64,000 nucleotides of DNA from Actinomadura craniellae (lineage in GTDB: Bacteria > Actinomycetota > Actinomycetes > Streptosporangiales > Streptosporangiaceae). Positions 24,007 through 33,308 of this stretch are shown piece by piece. Location of the stretch: NCBI RefSeq assembly GCF_003289645.1, contig NZ_QLYX01000010.1:124001-188000 (forward strand), read 5' to 3'. The notes under the pieces are model-generated. The model ran no database searches, was not told where the DNA came from, and saw only the letters and a program-made list of their open reading frames with translations. Made by a program: the position numbers and the translations under genes. The first letter of the stretch is position 1. Each line of letters starts with the position of its first letter.

Positions 24007-25521
24007 TTATTTTTTTCGTGATCCGGCTCCTCTGGACGCGGGAACTCCCAACGCACTCGTCACCCGCAATGCCAGCGCGGGGCACATGGACACCGCCCGC
24101 TGCACGTCCCGCTCCAACCAGACCGGGATCTCGGAGCCGAGCATGACCGGGTACCCGTACCGATCGAGCCGGACCAGTTCGGGGACGAGGTAGGCGCACA
24201 GCCCGTGCCCGTCACAGCGCGTCCAGTCGACCGACAGCCGGGTCTCCGCACCGGTGGGCACCGGCAGCGGCAACACCCCGAACACCGGCAGCCCGCACGA
24301 ACCGCCGCGCCGGTGCGCCGCGATGTCGCCAGCGAACACGTCCAGCGCCGACAGCACGAACCGGGCCGTGCCGTCGGGGTGGGCGCACGCGCCCCGGCCC
24401 CTGCCGACCCCGGCGGCGTGCCGGATCTCCTCCACCCCGCCCGACCCGTCGGCCAGCGCGGCGAGGGCCCGCACCATGTCGGGCAGCCCCATCCGGCACG
24501 GCCCGCACTGGCCGGCGGACTGCCCGGACAGGTACTCGGCGATCCGGAGGACCTCGCCGAGCGGGCAGGTGCCGGGGGTCAGCGCCAGGATGATCCCCGC
24601 GCCCAGCACCCCGCCGGCCGCCTCCATTCCGGCCCGGGAGACCCGGGCCATCGGGATCGCCGCCGGCGTGATCCAGGCCCCGTGGTAGCCGCCGACCAGC
24701 AGCCCCTGGCCCACGGTGACGTCGCACCGCTCCAGGACGGCGCCGAGCGAAGTGCCCAGCGGAACCTCCACCACGCTGGTACCGCCGACGGTCAGCAGGG
24801 TGGTGCCCGGCTCGCTGTCAGTGCCGACCGAGGCGTACAGGTCGGGGCCGAGCGAGGCGAGCACGGCGAGCTGGGCGTAGGTCTCGGTGTTGCTCAGCAG
24901 CGTCGGCCGCCGGTCCACCCCGGAATCGGCGGCCAGCACCTTGCGGCCGGGCGGGATGGGGGTCTCGCCGTTGATAGCACGGATCACCGCGCCGCTCTCA
25001 CCGGAGATGAACCGTTCGGGCAGCCGGACCACCCGCACCGACATCCGCCGCTCGGCCGCGGCCTTGCGCACCGAGCGGGCGGCGGCCTCGTCCTCGACAG
25101 CCAGCACGACGTCCTTGGTGCCGAGCGCGCGGGCGGCGACCGCGGCGCCGTCGAGCACCAGGTGCGGCGCCCGGGTGAGCAGCACCTTGTCCTTGGCGCT
25201 GCCCGGCTCGCCCTCCGCTCCGTTGACCACCACGACCGCCTTGCCGGGCCGGCCCTCGCGCCGCTCGCCGGGCAGCGTCACCTCGCTGGACCGCAGCCCG
25301 GCCCGGCGGGCGACCGCCATGATCTTGCGGGCGAACGGGAACGCCGCACCGCCCCGGCCGCGCATCTCGATCTTCTCGGCCATCTCGATCAGCTCGTCCA
25401 GGTCCAGTTCGGGCAGCCCGCCGTGCACCGCCCGGTGCCGGTCCAGGTCCAGCCGGTCGAACCGGTCGAAGCCCATGGTGAGGCGGGGCCCGCCGATGCT
25501 CAGGACGGTGGTCGTCGTCAT
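24007..25521 (-). CDS. NuoF-like flavoprotein fused to a 3-Cys ferredoxin domain
   Basis: The 504-aa protein matches complex I 51-kDa subunits: FMN/NADH region GRGGAAFPFARK, VVVNGAEGEPGSAKDK, then a SLBB-like part. The N3 cluster motif reads AGQCGPCR plus ACAH, so the first of the four usual cysteines is Ala. A C-terminal ferredoxin-like tail (about residues 430-490) has CDGHGLC and MCP, three cysteines, typical of [3Fe-4S] ferredoxins. ATG 25521 overlaps the stop of the ferric-reductase-like gene (ATGA). An electron path from NADH via flavin to the membrane partner is inferred. Confidence 0.85.
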   Translation of the reverse strand: MTTTTVLSIGGPRLTMGFDRFDRLDLDRHRAVHGGLPELDLDELIEMAEKIEMRGRGGAAFPFARKIMAVARRAGLRSSEVTLPGERREGRPGKAVVVVNGAEGEPGSAKDKVLLTRAPHLVLDGAAVAARALGTKDVVLAVEDEAAARSVRKAAAERRMSVRVVRLPERFISGESGAVIRAINGETPIPPGRKVLAADSGVDRRPTLLSNTETYAQLAVLASLGPDLYASVGTDSEPGTTLLTVGGTSVVEVPLGTSLGAVLERCDVTVGQGLLVGGYHGAWITPAAIPMARVSRAGMEAAGGVLGAGIILALTPGTCPLGEVLRIAEYLSGQSAGQCGPCRMGLPDMVRALAALADGSGGVEEIRHAAGVGRGRGACAHPDGTARFVLSALDVFAGDIAAHRRGGSCGLPVFGVLPLPVPTGAETRLSVDWTRCDGHGLCAYLVPELVRLDRYGYPVMLGSEIPVWLERDVQRAVSMCPALALRVTSALGVPASRGAGSRKK

Positions 25522-26243
25522 CGCGGCACCTCCGCCCCCTGCTGCACGCCGCTCCGGGCGACAGCCCGCTCCTCAGCGGACGCGTACCGCGGCTCGGGCA
25601 CGGTACGGGAACCGCGCGGGCGGACGGTCACCAGCAGCCGGGTGAGCAGCGACAGGGCCACCCCGGCAAGGCAGATCGTGTAACCCCACTCCACCCAGAC
25701 GGCGGGCGCCCGGCCGGCGGTCAACCCGTGCGTGATCGCCACCGGCCAGGCCACGTACGCCAGCGCGTGCAGCGCCCGCCACAGCCACGGCCTGCCGCCC
25801 AGCGCGAACCGTCTGCGCAGCAGGCCGGTCACCAGGATCACCAGCAACAGGTCGAAGGCGAGCGCGCCGAAACCGATCGGCTCGGCCCGCGGGACCACGA
25901 TCTGATCGGGCCGCACCTGCCCGCCGAGCGTCTGCACCAGGAGGTGCGCGGTCAGGAACGTCACCGCGAGCACCGAGGACGCGCGGTGCAGAGCCTGGGC
26001 GAGGACGCGGTGATGGACTTTCAGCAGCAGCCGCTCGGTGGCGAGCAGCCCGGTCATCACCGAGATCGACAGGGCGACCAGGGCGAACACCCCGGAGTAG
26101 TAGACGAGGAAACTCTGCACCACGACAGCCGCGGCGGCGCCGGGCGGCGTGGCCACCGCGACGAGCACGAAGGCCGCCGCGGCGACGGCCGTGTACGGCG
26201 CCCAACGGGGCAGCAGGGGCCGGTCACTGAGCTGGCTTTCCAC
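25518..26243 (-). CDS. Ferric-reductase-like transmembrane protein
   Basis: The 241-aa protein has six or so membrane helices with histidines placed for heme: KVHHRVLAQALHRASSVLAVTFLTAHLLVQ (in pieces) and WRALHALAYVAWPVAITHGL. This is the ferric-reductase-like/cytochrome b domain that carries electrons across the membrane. There is no flavin domain of its own; the next gene supplies a NuoF-like flavoprotein. GTG 26243 overlaps the TAG of the preceding gene by one base (TAGTG), so translation is coupled. The electron acceptor outside the cell is unknown. Confidence 0.85.
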   Translation of the reverse strand: MESQLSDRPLLPRWAPYTAVAAAAFVLVAVATPPGAAAAVVVQSFLVYYSGVFALVALSISVMTGLLATERLLLKVHHRVLAQALHRASSVLAVTFLTAHLLVQTLGGQVRPDQIVVPRAEPIGFGALAFDLLLVILVTGLLRRRFALGGRPWLWRALHALAYVAWPVAITHGLTAGRAPAVWVEWGYTICLAGVALSLLTRLLVTVRPRGSRTVPEPRYASAEERAVARSGVQQGAEVPR

Positions 26244-27883
26244 TAGTCGGCTCTCCTGTCGAGAAGGTTGTCCAGCGGGTTGTCCGGTGGCGCGGTGGAG
26301 GGCTTGGGCGCGGGGGTCGGCTTGACGGCGGGGGGCGGCAGCGGCCCGAAGTTGGTCAGCGCCCCGCCGGGCAGCACCTGCTTGTCCCCCCGCTCGGCCC
26401 AGCCCATCGCGGGGCTGGCCCGCTCGCGCAGCCGCCAGCCGCCGAGGGCCGTCCCGTCGAAGGGCACGTCGTCGGCGCCGTGGCGCAGCGAGAACAGCAC
26501 CTGGGGCAGGGCCGCCGAAGCGCCGCCGCAGGGCCGGTCGACCCCGGTCCGGCCGAGCAGGGTGCCGCGCCGGACCGGAGAGCCGTCGGGCACGGTGGTC
26601 ACCTGCGTGAGCTGGTAGTACACCGACGCCAGACCGTTGTCGTGGATGATCATGACCAGTCCGCGCCCCGGGGTCGCCCCGCAGAACCGGTAGAGCCGGC
26701 CGTCGGCGGGGGCGAGCACCCGGCCGTCGCCACCGCGGAAGGCGATCACACCGAGCGGCCGGGTGCCCTGGCCGGTCTCGGCGGCCCCGGCCGTCATGGT
26801 CCAGGAACCGCCGATCCGCCAGGGCAGCATCAGCCCGGCGGGCTTCGGGACGGCCGCGGCCTCGCCGTAGCGGGTCAGGATCCGGCGCTCGGACGCCGGC
26901 ATCATCTGCGCCGGGGCCTGGCCGAGCATTTCGGTGAACTCCGGGGTCCCCGCGAGGGCCGTCCGCCACTGCCCGTCCGACCAGCGTGCCAGGAACAGCG
27001 CGACCTGCGGCATCGCGGCCCGCTCGGCCGGGACGGGGATGGCCGTGGTCCCGAACGCCCAGGTGCGGTCGAGGCTGAAGCGGGTGGCGCCGAGCCGGGG
27101 CGGCTGGCCCGGGGCACCGTAGGCCTGGCGGGCGACGGGGCCGCGCTGGGTCAGGGTGAGGTTGCGGATCTGGTCGTTCAGGGTGTCGATCGGCGGGGCC
27201 TGCGGCGCCGGTGGAGCGGGCTTGCCGGTGCGGTCCGGGGAGGCTCGCGGCACGGGGGCGCCGAGCGCGGCCTGTTCCGGCGGCGAGCCGGGCAGCGGGC
27301 CCTCCAGCACGGAGCGCTCGACGACCGCGATCATGGCGAGGCCGACCAGTGCGACGACCGCGACGGTCCCGCCGGTCACCCGGTCCACCGGTGCGTGCGC
27401 CCGGCGCGGCGCGACCGCCCGCATCGGCCGGGTGTCGCGCCTGGCGGCCCGCTTCTGCTTGCCGCCGCGCGCCGGCCGCTCCCGGCGCGCCGGTTCGCTT
27501 CGCGACTCCGCCCGCGGCCCGCCGCGCCTGCCCCGCGGGGGCGCGGGACGCGCCGTCTCGCCCGTCGGGTCCGTCCGCGGTGCACCACGCCTGCCCCGCG
27601 GGGGCGGGCCCGGCCGGGCCGGGCGCGCCGGCTCGGCCGGCGGGTCCGTCCGGGGTGCGCCGCGCTTGGCGCCAGGGGGTGTCGTGGTGCGGCGGGGAGC
27701 CTGGGCACGGCGGCGGGTGCGGCGGGACGGGGACTCCCAGAAACGGTCCCAGTCGACCTGCTCGGCCTTCTCCCACCACAGGCCGGGCTCACGCCGGGAT
27801 TCATGATCACGCCGGGATTCCTGCCACCAGACAGGCTCCGGTGGGGCGCCGCGACGCCGCCCCCGGCTCTCACGTCCTGCCAT
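26243..27883 (-). CDS. Membrane-anchored degenerate M23/LytM-like protein
   Basis: This 546-aa protein has a very basic, Pro-rich cytoplasmic N-terminus (about 1-165, with repeated PRGRRGAPRTDP-like units), one membrane helix (about 175-195) and an exported C-terminal half. The last part has the beta-sheet pattern of M23 peptidases (VLAPADGRLYRFCG, GRGLVMIIHDNGLASVYYQL, VRRGTLLGRTG). But the zinc residues are missing: YYQL replaces YxHL and ALPQVLFSL replaces GPHLHFE. It is probably a binding, not cutting, domain. First gene of the redox operon; GGAGAGG precedes ATG 27883. Confidence 0.8.
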   Translation of the reverse strand: MAGRESRGRRRGAPPEPVWWQESRRDHESRREPGLWWEKAEQVDWDRFWESPSRRTRRRAQAPRRTTTPPGAKRGAPRTDPPAEPARPARPGPPPRGRRGAPRTDPTGETARPAPPRGRRGGPRAESRSEPARRERPARGGKQKRAARRDTRPMRAVAPRRAHAPVDRVTGGTVAVVALVGLAMIAVVERSVLEGPLPGSPPEQAALGAPVPRASPDRTGKPAPPAPQAPPIDTLNDQIRNLTLTQRGPVARQAYGAPGQPPRLGATRFSLDRTWAFGTTAIPVPAERAAMPQVALFLARWSDGQWRTALAGTPEFTEMLGQAPAQMMPASERRILTRYGEAAAVPKPAGLMLPWRIGGSWTMTAGAAETGQGTRPLGVIAFRGGDGRVLAPADGRLYRFCGATPGRGLVMIIHDNGLASVYYQLTQVTTVPDGSPVRRGTLLGRTGVDRPCGGASAALPQVLFSLRHGADDVPFDGTALGGWRLRERASPAMGWAERGDKQVLPGGALTNFGPLPPPAVKPTPAPKPSTAPPDNPLDNLLDRRAD

Positions 27884-28475
27884 GACCTCTCCTCTGGCGA
27901 GGCGGAGTTCATGGCGATGCCGAACAGCGAGTATCTGCCTGCACCGGGCCGTGGCCCGGTGCACGCCGGACTGAGGTGCTCGGGACGACCGCCTCTTCTG
28001 CGGGCCCGCTCAGCCCGGCGGTCTTCCCGGGTGCCCGGGCGCCCCCTCGGGATGGCGGCGCGTCGAACACCAATCAGGCGGAAGCATACGCCTACCGGCG
28101 GAATTAGCTCACTTCAGTACTGAGATTTCTCCAGAAAAACCTGCTTTTTAGGGCACGGGAAGCCCGGTGGCACAGGGTGTCCAGAGGGGTGGATTAGGCC
28201 CGGCTGAGGTAATCCTTAACGCAGTCCTAAGAGCCGCCACAAATGCCTTTGCGGCGTCTAACGTCCTTTTTGCCCGTGGTCCTCCACCACGGGTCCGGTG
28301 GAGGAGGAGACCGGATGTGCCCACGACAGGCGGCGGCCGTCGCGGCCCTCGGTCCGCCTCCGGTCACGGCACTCGGCCCGGCCCCGGGCGTGGCTCATGC
28401 CCGGGGCGGTGCGGATCTCGCCGAAACGGTCCCTCCTCCGCCGGAAGGACGGGTGGCCGGAGCTACGGTTCCAGC
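27884..28475. other. 592-bp intergenic region upstream of the redox operon
   Basis: No convincing gene lies here; the longest plus-strand frames show no family resemblance. It contains the palindrome TCAGTACTGA at 28114-28123, low-GC patches near 28100-28150 and 28200-28270, and a perfect 8-bp hairpin CCCGTGGT/ACCACGGG at 28273-28293. It must hold the promoter of the leftward operon and the end of pimB transcription. Confidence 0.6.
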
Positions 28476-29597
28476 CTACGGTTCCAGCAGGGTGGCCAGC
28501 CGGTCCGCCTGGATCTCCCAGCGCCACTCGCGCTCCACCCACGCGCGGCCCCGAGCACCCATCTCCTTCGCCCGGCCGGGATCCCGCAGCAGCCCGACCA
28601 GCGCGTCCGCCAGCGGGTTCACCCGCCGCCCGTCCACGACCAGGCCGGTCTCCCCGTCGAGCACCGCATCCGGCGCACCGCCCGAGTCGCCCGCCACCAC
28701 CGGCAGGCCGGTCGCCGAGGCCTCCAGGTAGACGATGCCCAGCCCCTCGACGTCCAGCCCGCGCCGCCGGGTGCGGCACGGCATGGCGAACACGTCGCCG
28801 GCGTCGTAGTGGGCGGGCAGTTCCTCCCAGGGCACCCCGCCGGTAATGACCACCGAACCGGCCAGCGGGGCCGCCAGCCGCTCCAGTTCGGCCCGGTAGG
28901 GGCCGCCGCCGACCAGGAGCAGGGCGGCGTCCGGCACGGCGCGCAGCACCCGTGGCCAGGCGTGGATCAGCGCGTCCTGCCCCTTGCGCGGCACCAGCCG
29001 GGACACGCAGACCACCACCGGACGTCCCGCCAGACCGTACCGGCGCCGGATCTCCGCGCCGCCCGCCCCGGCCCGGAAGAGCTTCTCGTCCACGCCCGGC
29101 GCCAGCCGGGCCATCCGCCCGGTCGCCGCCGGCGACAGCGCGCGGGCCATCCGGGAGCGGGTGTACTCCCCCAGGTAGGTCAGCACGTCCAGGCCGTCGC
29201 CGATCCGGCGCAGCAGCCCGCGCGCCACCGGCAGCGCGGCCCAGCCGCTCTCGTGCCCGTGCGTCAGGCCGACCAGCCGCCCGGCCCCCGCCCGGCGCAG
29301 CGCGGGGGCCAGCAGCCCGAGCGGCGCCGCCGCGCCGAACAGCACGGAGTCGCACCCCTCGGCCCGCAGGACGTCCCCGGCCCGGCGCAGCACGGTCGGC
29401 TCCGGCAACATCAGCGACGTCGGGTGCCGCACCACCGGAAAGGGCTGCCCGGCGTCGAACTCCGCCGCCCCCCGCCAGGCCGGGGCGTAGACGACGACCG
29501 AGCCGGGTGGCCGCAGCCGGGCGAGGTTGTGCACGAACGCCTGGATCCCGCCCGGCCGGGGCGGGAAGTCGTTCGTCACCACCAGGGTCTTGGACAC
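28476..29597 (-). CDS. pimB: GDP-mannose-dependent phosphatidylinositol monomannoside mannosyltransferase
   Basis: The 373-aa GT4-family enzyme opens VSKTLVVTNDFPPRPGGIQ and shows THGHESGWAALP, YTRSRMARAL, PGVDEKLFR, VSRLVPRKGQDALI, FAMPCRTR and VEGLGIVYLEASATG. These blocks match mycobacterial PimB' (Rv2188c), which adds the second mannose to phosphatidylinositol mannosides at the membrane. The gene order next to qcrB is also the same. GTG 29597 is preceded by GGGGAG at five to six bases; upstream frame sequence is antisense to qcrB. Confidence 0.9.
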   Translation of the reverse strand: MSKTLVVTNDFPPRPGGIQAFVHNLARLRPPGSVVVYAPAWRGAAEFDAGQPFPVVRHPTSLMLPEPTVLRRAGDVLRAEGCDSVLFGAAAPLGLLAPALRRAGAGRLVGLTHGHESGWAALPVARGLLRRIGDGLDVLTYLGEYTRSRMARALSPAATGRMARLAPGVDEKLFRAGAGGAEIRRRYGLAGRPVVVCVSRLVPRKGQDALIHAWPRVLRAVPDAALLLVGGGPYRAELERLAAPLAGSVVITGGVPWEELPAHYDAGDVFAMPCRTRRRGLDVEGLGIVYLEASATGLPVVAGDSGGAPDAVLDGETGLVVDGRRVNPLADALVGLLRDPGRAKEMGARGRAWVEREWRWEIQADRLATLLEP

Positions 29598-29661
29598 GCC
29601 GCTCCCCTCGATCGACGAAGCCCGCCACCGGGAACGGTGGCGGGCTCCGGTACCGCGCGTG

Positions 29662-31305
29662 CTAGCCGCGGGTGAGTTCCTTGCGCTCCTCTTTCTCGAC
29701 GGCCTCGTGCTCGTCGTGGTGCCCGCCGTTGTGGGCGTGCTCCTCGACGGGGATGTCGTCGAAGGTCCAGAAGCGGTGCAGCCTCGTCCGCAGGAAGCCG
29801 AGCGGGCCGCGGCTGCCCGGTGCCGGGATGCCGCTGGCATCCTCGATCGCCGGTGCCGGGGAGGCGTTCTCCTTGCTGAGGAGCACGGCCCTGTCCTGCT
29901 CGTTCGCCGGGACGTGCACCTCGTAGAACTCGCCCTCGGGGGTCTGCCGGATGGTGCCGCTCTCGACGCCGTGGTGGAGCACGGCGGCGTCGCTGCGCTG
30001 CAGGCCCAGGCAGATCCGGCGGGTGATGACGAAGGCCAGGATCGGGCCGAGGAACACCGCGAACCGGAAGAACCAGGTGGTGGCGAACAGCGAGACCTGG
30101 AACTTCTCGGCGATCACGTCGTTGCCGCCGGCCAGCCAGAGGATGCCGTAGAAGGCGACGGCCGCCATGCCCACACCGGTGCGGACCGGGGCGTTGCGGG
30201 GACGCTCGTTCAGGTGGTGCACCCGCTGGTCACCGGTCACCCACCGTTCGATGAACGGGAACAGCGCGGCACCGGTGAAGATGATGCCGAGCGGGCCCAG
30301 TGCCGGGATCAGGACGTTCCAGCTCACCGTGTGCCCGAACGCCGAGGTCTCCCAGTTGGGCATGATCCGCAGCGAGCCTTCGAGGATGCCCATGTAGAAG
30401 TCCGGCTGCGAGCCCGACGAGATCGCGCCCGGGTCGTACGGCCCGAACAGCCAGATCGGGTTGATCTGGGCGAAGGTCGACAGCAGGGCCAGCGCCCCGA
30501 AGGTGAACATGAAGTACGCGCCGGTCTTGGCCATGAACACCGGGTACATCGGGTAGCCGACGACGTTCTCGTTGGTGCGGCCGGGGCCGGGCATCTGGGT
30601 GTGCTTCTGATGCCACATGATCATCATGTGCGCGGTGACCAGCGCCAGGATGATTCCCGGGATCAGCAGCACGTGCAGCGTGTAGAGCCGAGGAATGATC
30701 TCCTCGCCGGGGAACTCGCCGCCGAACAGGAACATGTAGATGTAGGTGCCGACCACCGGGATCGACTCGGCCACACCCTGGGTGATCCGCAGACCGGTGC
30801 CCGACAGCAGGTCGTCCGGCAGCGAGTAGCCGAACAGGCCCTCCACCATGCCGAGGGTGAACAGGCCGATGCCGATCAGCCAGTTGAGCTCGCGCGGCTT
30901 GCGGTACGCGCCGGTGAAGAACACCCGCAGCATGTGCGCCATGATCGACGCCATGAAGAGGATGGCGGCCCAGTGGTGGATCTGCCGCATCAGCAGACCG
31001 CCGCGCACGTCGAAGCTGATGTGCAGCGTCGAGGCGTACGCCTCGCTCATCATGACGCCGTTCAGCTTCGTGTAGGAGCCGTCGTAGGCCACCTCCAGCA
31101 TGCTCGGCTTGAACCAGAGCGTCAGGAAGGTGCCGGTCAGCAGCAGGATGACGAACGAGTAGAGCGCGATCTCACCCAGCATGAACGACCAGTGGTCCGG
31201 AAACACCTTCTTCATGTTGCGCTTGAGGAAGGTGGTGGAACCCAGCCGGTCGTCGATGAAGTTCAGCGGAGCATCGACGGCCTTGGGGGCACTTTTCTCG
31301 CTCAT
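29662..31305 (-). CDS. qcrB: Cytochrome bc1 complex cytochrome b subunit
   Basis: This 547-aa membrane protein holds two b hemes and the quinol sites. Heme histidines are in DVRGGLLMRQIHHWAAILFMASIMAHMLRVFF and YTLHVLLIPGIILALVTAHMMIMWHQKHT (in pieces), and the PEWY-like quinol loop appears in actinobacterial form as QPDFYMG. It has a long C-terminal extension ending in a His/Glu-rich cytoplasmic tail (EEHAHNGGHHDEHE). ATG 31305 overlaps the qcrA stop (ATGA). It is the last gene of ctaE-qcrCAB. Confidence 0.96.
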   Translation of the reverse strand: MSEKSAPKAVDAPLNFIDDRLGSTTFLKRNMKKVFPDHWSFMLGEIALYSFVILLLTGTFLTLWFKPSMLEVAYDGSYTKLNGVMMSEAYASTLHISFDVRGGLLMRQIHHWAAILFMASIMAHMLRVFFTGAYRKPRELNWLIGIGLFTLGMVEGLFGYSLPDDLLSGTGLRITQGVAESIPVVGTYIYMFLFGGEFPGEEIIPRLYTLHVLLIPGIILALVTAHMMIMWHQKHTQMPGPGRTNENVVGYPMYPVFMAKTGAYFMFTFGALALLSTFAQINPIWLFGPYDPGAISSGSQPDFYMGILEGSLRIMPNWETSAFGHTVSWNVLIPALGPLGIIFTGAALFPFIERWVTGDQRVHHLNERPRNAPVRTGVGMAAVAFYGILWLAGGNDVIAEKFQVSLFATTWFFRFAVFLGPILAFVITRRICLGLQRSDAAVLHHGVESGTIRQTPEGEFYEVHVPANEQDRAVLLSKENASPAPAIEDASGIPAPGSRGPLGFLRTRLHRFWTFDDIPVEEHAHNGGHHDEHEAVEKEERKELTRG

Positions 31306-32414
31306 CCCCGCTCCCAGAAGCTCGGGCCGACCGGCTCGGGGTAGTCCCCGGTGGCGATGAGGTAGCCCTCGTCGTCAGTGGTGATCGGCAACTGTGGCAG
31401 CGACCTCGCCGCCGGTCCGAAGATGACCTTGGCCGCGTCGGTGGCGTCGAAGGTCGACTGATGGCACGGGCACAGGATGTGGTGCGTCGTCTGCTCGTAC
31501 AACGCCGCCGGGCAGCCCACGTGCGTGCAGATCTTGGAGTAGGCCACGATCCCGCCGACGTGCCAGTTCTCCCGGCCCTTGGCCGGCTTGAACTTGTCGG
31601 CCGGAACGTTGATCAGGATCGTGACCGCCTTGGCGATCTCGTTGAGCGCGTGGTCCGCGTGGTGGATGCCCTCGGGCAGCACGGTGATCATGCCGCCGGG
31701 CGAGGCGAAGTCGCTGGCCCGCAGCGGCTTGTCGGTGCCGTCCACGACCAGGCGGACGCCCTTCTTGCCACCGGCCTTGGCCTTGGCGACGGCCGGGCCC
31801 CAGTAGGTGCTGCGCAGCTTCTTCTCGGGCAGCGGGCCCAGGTCGCGCAGCAGCACCAGCGGCGCCAGCCCCAGCGGCGCGGCGGCCAGCAGGAGCGTGC
31901 GGCGCAGCAGGGGGCGCTTGGTGATCGCGCTGTCCTCGGCGCCGTCCAGGAAGTCCTCGGTGAAGGCCTGACGGGTCGGCTCGTCCGACCGCAGGTCGCC
32001 CCGCTGCTGGACGATCTGCTTGCTGGTCATCAGCCGGCGCACCCACAGGGTGATGCCGATCGCCATGGCCAGGAACGACACCGCCATGGTGCCGCCGAGC
32101 CAGAGGTTGGACTCCAGCGCCCGGTCGATGCCGTGCATGCCGCCGTTGCGGCCGCTCCACCCGATGTAGTACGCGATGAAGGCGACGCTGGAGGCGCTGG
32201 CCAGCAGGAAGAGCGAGGCGATGACGCGCTCGGCCCGCTTGGCCGACGCCTCGTCGAGCTCGTCCCCGGCGCCCTGCGGCGCGGGCTCCTCCTCGGCGGC
32301 CAGCAGCGTACCGGTCTGCGGCGGCGTGCCGATCACCTTGCGTGGTGTCCGGCCGTTCTCGGCGGCGGAGTCCTCGGGTTCGAGGGGGCCGCCCGTGTCC
32401 TTGTGATCGCTCAT
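31302..32414 (-). CDS. qcrA: Cytochrome bc1 complex Rieske iron-sulfur subunit
   Basis: The 370-aa protein has the actinobacterial build: a hydrophilic N-terminus, three membrane helices (about residues 66-86, 105-130 and 180-200) and a C-terminal Rieske domain. The [2Fe-2S] ligands are in CTHVGCP and CPCHQS. The large insertion between the third helix and the Rieske domain is usual for this phylum. ATG 32414 overlaps the qcrC stop and the stop overlaps qcrB, so the three subunits are translationally coupled. An upstream start would have to read antisense-like sequence. Confidence 0.96.
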   Translation of the reverse strand: MSDHKDTGGPLEPEDSAAENGRTPRKVIGTPPQTGTLLAAEEEPAPQGAGDELDEASAKRAERVIASLFLLASASSVAFIAYYIGWSGRNGGMHGIDRALESNLWLGGTMAVSFLAMAIGITLWVRRLMTSKQIVQQRGDLRSDEPTRQAFTEDFLDGAEDSAITKRPLLRRTLLLAAAPLGLAPLVLLRDLGPLPEKKLRSTYWGPAVAKAKAGGKKGVRLVVDGTDKPLRASDFASPGGMITVLPEGIHHADHALNEIAKAVTILINVPADKFKPAKGRENWHVGGIVAYSKICTHVGCPAALYEQTTHHILCPCHQSTFDATDAAKVIFGPAARSLPQLPITTDDEGYLIATGDYPEPVGPSFWERG

Positions 32415-33304
32415 GACTTCTTCAGCTTCTTGGGCTTCTTGGCGGTGATCCACATCGCGGCCAGGACGAGCATGCCCATCCCGACCAGCCACCCGACCAG
32501 CCCCTCCGAGACCGGGCCGATGCGGCCCAGGCCGAAGCCGCCGGGGTTGGGCTCCTCACGCGTCTGGACGATGTAGGCGATGATCGCGCGCTTGTCCTTC
32601 TCGGTGAGCGTCGTGTCGTTGAAGATCGGCATGGCCTGGGGGCCGGTGAGCATCGCCTCGTAGATCTGCGTCGGCGTCGACTCGTGCAGCGGCGGCGCGT
32701 ACTTGCCGCCGGTGAGCGCACCGCCCGCGCCGACGAAGTTGTGGCACTGGGCGCAGTTGGTGCGGAAGAGCTTGCCGCCGAGCGCGACGTCGCCGCCCTT
32801 GGGGTCGACCTGGGCGGCGCCCGGAATGGCCGGGCCGCCGCCGAAGGTGGCGACGAACGCCGTGAGGTCCTTGAGGTTCTGGGCCGCCTGGGCGCGCTGC
32901 TTGGGGTCCTCGACCGAGGTGTTGAAGTCGGTGACCGGGGTCTTGCGCGGCATCTGGGCGCCCGGGTTCATCGCCGGCATCCGACCGGTGCTGACCTGGA
33001 AGTCGACGGACGCGGCGCCGACGCCGATCAGGCTGGGCGCCAGCGGGTTGCCCTTGGCGTCCTTGGTGCCCTCGGCCTGCGGGCCGTGGCAGCTCGCGCA
33101 GTTCTTGTTGTAGAGCTGCCGGCCGTTCTCCAGGCTCTGCGCCGCCGCCGCGGCGTTGGCCGCCTCGGCGCGGTCGGTCTGCGGCGTGAACCCGGCGTAC
33201 AGGACGCCGGTGGCCGCCAGTGCCGCCAGCACGACGGCGTAGCCCGCCCACGGGCGCCGTCGCCATGCGGTGAACCAGTTCACGGAAATCCCCGTTCGGG
33301 TCAT
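32411..33304 (-). CDS. qcrC: Cytochrome bc1 complex diheme cytochrome c subunit
   Basis: The 297-aa protein has an N-terminal membrane anchor (about 20-40), two heme c sites (CASCH and CAQCH), distal Met candidates in GRMPAMNPG and PQAMPIF, and a C-terminal membrane helix with a Lys-rich end. Two hemes let it pass electrons directly to the aa3 oxidase without soluble cytochrome c, as in actinobacterial supercomplexes. The ATG at 33304 has no clear ribosome binding site. GTG 33283, with GGGG six bases before it, is an alternative start. Confidence 0.95.
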   Translation of the reverse strand: MTRTGISVNWFTAWRRRPWAGYAVVLAALAATGVLYAGFTPQTDRAEAANAAAAAQSLENGRQLYNKNCASCHGPQAEGTKDAKGNPLAPSLIGVGAASVDFQVSTGRMPAMNPGAQMPRKTPVTDFNTSVEDPKQRAQAAQNLKDLTAFVATFGGGPAIPGAAQVDPKGGDVALGGKLFRTNCAQCHNFVGAGGALTGGKYAPPLHESTPTQIYEAMLTGPQAMPIFNDTTLTEKDKRAIIAYIVQTREEPNPGGFGLGRIGPVSEGLVGWLVGMGMLVLAAMWITAKKPKKLKKS

Positions 33305-33308
33305 GGGA

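Noticed and set aside
25518-27779. 753-aa minus-strand open frame
   Set aside because: Only the last 241 residues (ferric-reductase-like) are genuine; the rest overlaps the M23-like gene in another frame.
28243-28731. 162-aa plus-strand frame upstream of the redox operon
   Set aside because: Overlaps the end of pimB, no domain, composition like a frame shadow.
29527-31344. 605-aa plus-strand open frame over qcrB
   Set aside because: His/Val/Arg-rich antisense of qcrB without any domain; qcrB is certain.
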